From Aquanectria penicillioides (lineage: Eukaryota > Ascomycota > Sordariomycetes > Hypocreales > Nectriaceae): a DNA stretch of 64,000 nucleotides. Where the stretch lies: positions 1,922,001 through 1,986,000 of the forward strand of contig PYIU01000001.1 of assembly GCA_003415625.1 (NCBI GenBank). Reading direction: 5' to 3'. The position numbers were made by a program, and so were the translations under genes. The notes beneath the pieces were generated by a model, which had not been told where the DNA came from, searched no databases, and worked only from the letters and a program-made list of their open reading frames with translations. The first letter of the stretch is position 1. Each line of letters begins with the position of its first letter. Shown here in pieces: positions 58,701 through 64,000 of this stretch.

Positions 58701-60599
58701 CTTTATCTTATAATAGCTTTATATTGCAATAAGCTTAAGTCTTTTGCCTTTATACCTTATAATTATCTCCCCAATATATACAATCTTACTATTAGCTATA
58801 TTTAGGCTTTTAAATTCTTTTATTAGTACTCTATTTATTAGTATACCTATAATAGTTTCTTTTATAAGGCTTTAATTAATGCTATTAATACTACTATTAA
58901 ATAACTAATAAATATCCCTTTTTGTATTGCTTTTTAATTATTATTTTTATTTAATAATTAATTAAATACTTTTAGATTTAATAATACTTTAATATTTAGA
59001 TTTATAGCTTCTAAACTCTTAATTAATTTAACTAGCCCTTATATATTGAAATTGCCTTTAAGGAAAATAGCAAGCAAATTAATTGCAAACTTATTTAATA
59101 GTTTATTTTGCAATTACTATTTTACAATTTAATACTTTATTTTAAAGTAGATTTTCTCCTTTAGCATTAACTTTAGTCTATATATATCCCTATAGAATAG
59201 GCTCATTTAGTAAAATACTTCTTAACTTAATTATTAACTTACTCTAAATATATTAAGGCACTTATTATTGCCTTTATTAAATATATTAATCCTTTTATAT
59301 ATTATAAATACATTTAATTATATACTTTTATAGTTTCTACCTATAATAAATATATCTTTACTTTCTTCTATATATATATTTTAGCATTAAATTATATAAA
59401 TAGCTATTATATTAATTATATTTAAAATAATTAATCTAAATGTAAATAGAGCTTCCTTTATAAATACTAACTAAAAGGTCCTTATAAAGGCCCTTATAAC
59501 TTTCCTTTAGGTAATATAAATACTATTAGTAAGTCTACTTAGCTATTAACTTTTATAATAGATTTTCTTAGGCTAACTACTTGCCTATAAATTATATGCA
59601 GTTTTCCTATTAATAGTATAGCTAGTAATTGCTAATTAATTAAGTAAGTATAAAAAGTATTTAATTAAAAGCATAAAGTAAGTTTTAATTAATAAAAATA
59701 ATAGTCTTTAGCTTATCTTTTAGTATAAATTAATTAAGTATAATTTCTAATTTATTAATAACAATTTAATAGATAGAAAATAGCGCTATAAAGCAATTAA
59801 TTAAGTATTTTTATACCCTTTAAAACTATTACTATTATTATATTATTTTAATAACCTTAAAACTTAATTTCTATTAAATATATTTAAATTTCTAAATTTT
59901 TTATAAATATTAATATTTTATTTCCTGCTATTTTCTATACATTTTTACCTATTTTTAAATAATTTTAACCCTTTTGCTATAATTTTTAGGCATTTCTATT
60001 CTATTTTTATTAATTTTTAATGTAATTTTTAAAGTTTTTAAATAGATTTTAAGGGATTTTTAGGGATTTTTAGCATTTTCTTAGGGTTTTTAGCCAATTT
60101 TTAGTTATTTTTATTTAGTTTTATTTAATTTTACTATCCTTTTGCTTGCCTTTAATTGCTCTTTATCTTACTTCCTTACTTTATTTTAGGCAGCTTGTCT
60201 TTTTTTAATATAGTATTAGTTTTAATATCTTTACTTTCTTCTTTTTAACCTTTAGTATCCCTCCCCTAATAGCAATTTAGCTATCCTTAGCCCAATACTA
60301 TTGCCAGCTATTTAATCAATTGCTTATTATATTCTAATACTATATTTATTAATTACTATTTATCTTTAAAATTTAAACTTTAATAATCTTCTTAAGCTTA
60401 ATATAAATGCATATTATAGTATTATTATTTAAGCTTTTTATAGTATTTAAATTAAGTTTATTCTATTTCTATTATTCTATAGATCTAATTTATATTTAAT
60501 TAAATGCTTTCCCTTTTTTCTTTACCCTTAATAGTACTTCCTAATTTATACTAAAAGTCTCTTTATTATCCCTACTTACCTACTACCTATCCTTATCCT

Positions 60600-63150
60600 C
60601 TATAAACTTCCTTAACCAATTACTATAGATTATATTAAAAAGCTTAACTCTATTTATAGTATTAAAAATATAACTCTTTATCTTATTAAATGTATTAGCA
60701 ATTCTATAAGGGCTTAACTAATATAGCTTTATCTTTATAATGCAAGATATATCCTTTTAATTCTATATATTGTACTAAAAAACTAGATCTCCTATAGCAA
60801 GAGGCTTTTTGTGCAGCCTATATTAATTCTTTTTGGTCTCTCTATTAGCAATTAACCTTTAGAATGTAATTATTTATTGCTTAGCTTCTTCTATATTTTT
60901 CTGCTTTTACTTTAGAATCCTAATTCTTTACTTAAGCAAGTTCTTAGTAAAAATTATATTATTTTATTTAATTAGCCGCTATATAGGCACTTCCACTTCT
61001 AAAGAAAGGATTGGCTTCTATCTATAAAGCAAATAAAAAGGTAATCTTTTATATAAAGCGTAAATAGCTACTCTTTTAGTTAGTAAAGCTATTAGTAAAA
61101 TATCTATCTATTTTCCTTCTTCTTTACCCTTTTTCTTTAGGAAACTTATTATAGTAGTATAACTACCTTTAATAAATCTATTTACTTTAGGGTTATAAGT
61201 AAAAGTATTAATAATTTCTATACTAAAGCTATTAAAATCTTTAGGAATCCCTTTTATAATCTTTTTTTTATTATTAATAACCACTTTTTTTAGCATTCTA
61301 TATTAATAGTGTAATTTTTTAAGGAATTTTATAATATAATAACTATTTAATCTTAAGATTAGCTTAGCCTCTATCTATCCATAAAGATTGCATTTAACTT
61401 TTAGTATAAATTTAAATCCTTTATTAAAAGGTATATACTATCTATTAAAATAAATCTTTATTATTAAGTAAATAGGCTTAATAGATATAAAGGCTTCTAT
61501 TAGTCTTTAGGGAATATATATTTAATATATTAAGCACTATCTAATAGCTTCTACAATACTCCTTCTTATACCTTACTAATAGTACCTTTTAGAAAGAAGT
61601 ATATAAATGGCATTATAACTATAATACTCTCTATTAATATAGTATAATTTAATTAAATCCTTTTAAATATCTTCCTTCTTTATAACTAACTTTAAATTGC
61701 CTCTTTATTCTTTAGCCTTAATCTATAAGCAGCTACCTCTTATAAAGTATTTCTTAGCCTTTAGCTATAAGCATTAATAATTCTATAGGGTAATACCTAT
61801 TAGCCTTTTTAATAAAAGTAAGTATTCCCTTAATTGCAATAAAGGTTTACTATAATTCTTTTTTAACTCTATTAGTTTATCCTTAATCTTAATAATATTA
61901 AAATAAGTATTAATAAACTCTTTAATATTACCTTTAGCCTTTTAATTTATTTAATTAAATGCTTTTAAACCTTTCCTAAATAGCCTATTAGCTATATTAT
62001 TTTTATTTCTAAAAATATATTAAATAGTAAAGTTAAATAATAGAATATAATTAATCCATTAAATAATTATTGTACTAAAGATATTATTAGCCCTATTATT
62101 AAATTAATAGACTAAAACTTAAGAATCTATCTTTAAAATAAAGGGCAATCTATATATATAGCTATAAAAGCATTTAATTCTATATAATATACCCTTATAT
62201 TTAAGTTTAATAGCATTATACCTTTATTCTATAAAAGTCTAAAGATTAAATTTATACCTTACTAAATGCCTTTTCCTCTCTATTATTTATATTAATACTA
62301 TACTTTAGCCTTCTTTACTAGTATTAATTATAAGGATAATCTCTTTAAATCCTTTAGAAAGGTCTAATATTGCTAAAATAGAAATAAAGATTATCTTTTC
62401 TTTAAGAACTGCTATAGTATTAGCTTATTTCTTACTTTATATCTATATAGTATCCTTCCTTAATAATTAAATAAAAGGTCTAGCAATTTAAGCATATCTT
62501 TTAACTTAAATTTAATAGTAGCCTATAATTCCTAAAAATGCTTTAATTTACTTTAAGTTATAGTATCTTTTTTATTTATTAATCTTAATTACTTTTTTCT
62601 TTATTAGCTGCCTTTTAGCTATATTGCATAAGTATCTAACAATAACTATAATATACTAGTAGAACTTTAACTTCCCTATAGAAATTATATACTTAAATAG
62701 CTTAATATTTAAAAGACTTTTATTTAAATTAATTAAATGCTTTAGAATAAACCTCTATACATTAGGGAGCACTTTCTCCCTATTATACTTAATCTTTAGT
62801 CCTTTAATAGCAATATTATCCAAAAAGGCTTAATAGACTTTTAGTAATAAATTAAAAAGGATTTTAATTATAATCCTTAAGAACTATATTACTAAATTAA
62901 TTCCTCCTTACAGTAAGGTATATATCTTAAGAAGCCCTAATAGTATATTAAAAGTTATTAAATCCTGACTTTTCTTTACTAAAAAAATTTAATTATATCC
63001 TAAAAAGAAATCCAAAAGAGTTAAGATTTTATATATCTTAAATTTAGCTAAAAATTTATTAGCTCCTAAAGGAATTAATCTATTCTATATTATATATATA
63101 TTATATCTTTTAGCTAAATTAATTAAGTAAAGTCTATTATCCTTTTTTAC
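60600..63150 (-). mobile_element. Ty3/gypsy-type retrotransposon pol relic (RT, RNase H junction, integrase)
   Basis: Read on the minus strand from right to left. Around 62900-62720 is a reverse transcriptase fragment with AFLDNIAIKGLKIKYN, where active elements have a YxDD-type block. Around 62570-62470 is AFLGIIGYY then VKRYA and IARPF, the RT/RNase H junction. Around 61300-60970 is integrase, INTFTYNPKVNRFIKGSYTT then YKRLPFYLLYR and PILSLEVEVP. Around 60830-60640 is the integrase C-terminal SH3-like part, LAIGDLVF then SPYRIANTF. Stops sit where Trp, Gln or Arg are expected. The frame 61108-61296 is only the longest uninterrupted piece of this relic. gag and protease, if present, lie beyond 63.2 kb; no LTR was identified with certainty. 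Confidence 0.75.
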
Positions 63151-64000
63151 TATTAGTATATATAGGTTTTAATAGGCAGTATAAAACTTTTAAAAGATTC
63201 CTTTCTTTATTTAAGTTTTTAGTAATTTAATAACCTTCTTTTTTAATCCTTTAGGGATTAAAATATTTCTTATTTATTAGGCTTTATATTTAGTTATCTT
63301 AATAATCTATAGAAGGGCTACTTTAGGGTCTAATCTCCTATATTCCTTAAAATCCTAAGTAAGTGCTGCTTCTCTATTATAAAGAATTTCTAAAAGAACA
63401 CTTCTCTCTTTATTAATAAAGATCCCTTTTATTTAATTAATTACTTTCTAAAGTCTTTTTCTATATAACCTTAATCCTTTAGCTATTTTAAAGAACTTAA
63501 GTATTAAAAGCTTTAAATACTTAAACTTCTCTTTAAGATCTCCCTTTACTTCCTCCTACCTTTTTTCCTTTTAATATAGATTCCCTTTAGGAATAGATCT
63601 ATTTAATAGAATATTATCTTTAGAATATATTTTATTAGCTTTTTATTTATATATTATATTAATAAATGCTATCTCCCCTCTTTAGTATATAGCTAACTAT
63701 AGCTTCTCCTTTACCTTTATTACCTTTATATAATTAACCTTTAATTAATTTCTAATTATTAATTAAATTATTATTTTTATTAATGCTTTATCTAACTATT
63801 TAATTAAATGCTTATTATTATCTTCTTTTAGACCCTATAATTCTATTAGTCTAAAAGAACTTTAAGAACTTATCTTTAATTGCCTTAAGTAATCTTTATA
63901 CTCCTTAAAGCATTCTATTTAATATTTCTAGCAGTAAGTATAATAATCTTAATTAAGCTAAATTAATATTATAAAAGCATTTCTCCTTTTAAAAATATAT

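Larger units (their letters stand above)
52640..64000. other. AT-rich, RIP-mutated repeat block
   Basis: About 80% A+T by eye, with almost no ORF over 60 codons in 11 kb and abundant TTA/TAA/ATA words. Coding motifs of transposons are readable only if TAA/TAG codons are read as former Gln, Trp or Arg codons, as expected from C-to-T change on both strands. It continues past the window end. The stretches 55.8-58.4 and 58.5-60.5 kb contain no motif I could assign. Confidence 0.9.

Noticed and set aside
61108..61296. 62-codon ORF as a gene
   Set aside because: It is the longest open piece of the integrase relic in RIP-mutated DNA.
52640..64000. CRISPR arrays or mitochondrial insertion as explanations of the AT-rich block
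   Set aside because: No regularly spaced repeats, and readable transposon motifs with transition-only damage fit RIP better than mitochondrial DNA.

Overview
The window is a piece of a filamentous ascomycete chromosome, most likely Eurotiales (Penicillium/Aspergillus-like). The protein genes are interrupted by many short spliceosomal introns (46-75 nt, GT..AG). The gene families are typical moulds' families: Zn2Cys6 regulators, LaeA-like methyltransferases, RTA1, an S8 secreted protease and a proline-utilisation (prn) cluster. The last 11 kb is an AT-rich block made of transposon relics mutated by C-to-T/G-to-A changes, the signature of repeat-induced point mutation (RIP). The genus is an inference; I ran no search.

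Layout. 0-3.4 kb: an aspartate-aminotransferase relic (-), an HpcH/HpaI aldolase (+) and a secreted polysaccharide deacetylase (-). 3.4-6.1 kb: no gene seen. 6.1-14.5 kb: a nine-exon LaeA-like methyltransferase (+), a broken Zn2Cys6 regulator (+), a FAD-dependent amine/amino-acid oxidoreductase (+) and an intact Zn2Cys6 regulator (-) convergent with it. 15.5-16.1 kb: a small secreted cysteine-rich protein (-). 16.1-20.6 kb: essentially empty. 20.6-30 kb: a disordered hypothetical protein (-), a 14-TM-type MFS drug/proton antiporter (+) and an F-box/ankyrin protein (-). 30.2-31.7 kb: a large secreted protein (+).

The functional core is 32.2-43.5 kb, a complete proline-catabolism cluster. It holds a Zn2Cys6 activator (prnA candidate, -), a flavin-reductase-fold protein (+), proline dehydrogenase (prnD, -), P5C dehydrogenase (prnC, +) and a proline/amino-acid permease (prnB, +). 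The permease imports proline, the two mitochondrial enzymes oxidise it through P5C to glutamate, and the regulator would induce them. Two promoter regions carry GATA-type (nitrogen), CreA-type (carbon) and CCGG motifs. The order differs from that recalled for Aspergillus nidulans (prnA-prnX-prnD-prnB-prnC): here prnC, not prnB, is divergent from prnD. 44-47.4 kb: an RTA1-family membrane protein (+) and a Zn2Cys6-like regulator with a degenerate zinc cluster (-). 50.6-52 kb: a subtilisin-like secreted protease (+).

From about 52.6 kb to the end the sequence drops to roughly 80% A+T with almost no ORFs. Inside it I recognise a Fot1/pogo-type transposase relic, a Ty3/gypsy pol relic (RT, RNase H junction, integrase) and a 380-bp inverted repeat. 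One arm of that repeat is heavily RIP-mutated and the other is much better preserved. A separate, window-wide feature is that several otherwise intact genes are exactly one base short, often in a G or C run; this looks more like consensus-sequence error than gene decay.
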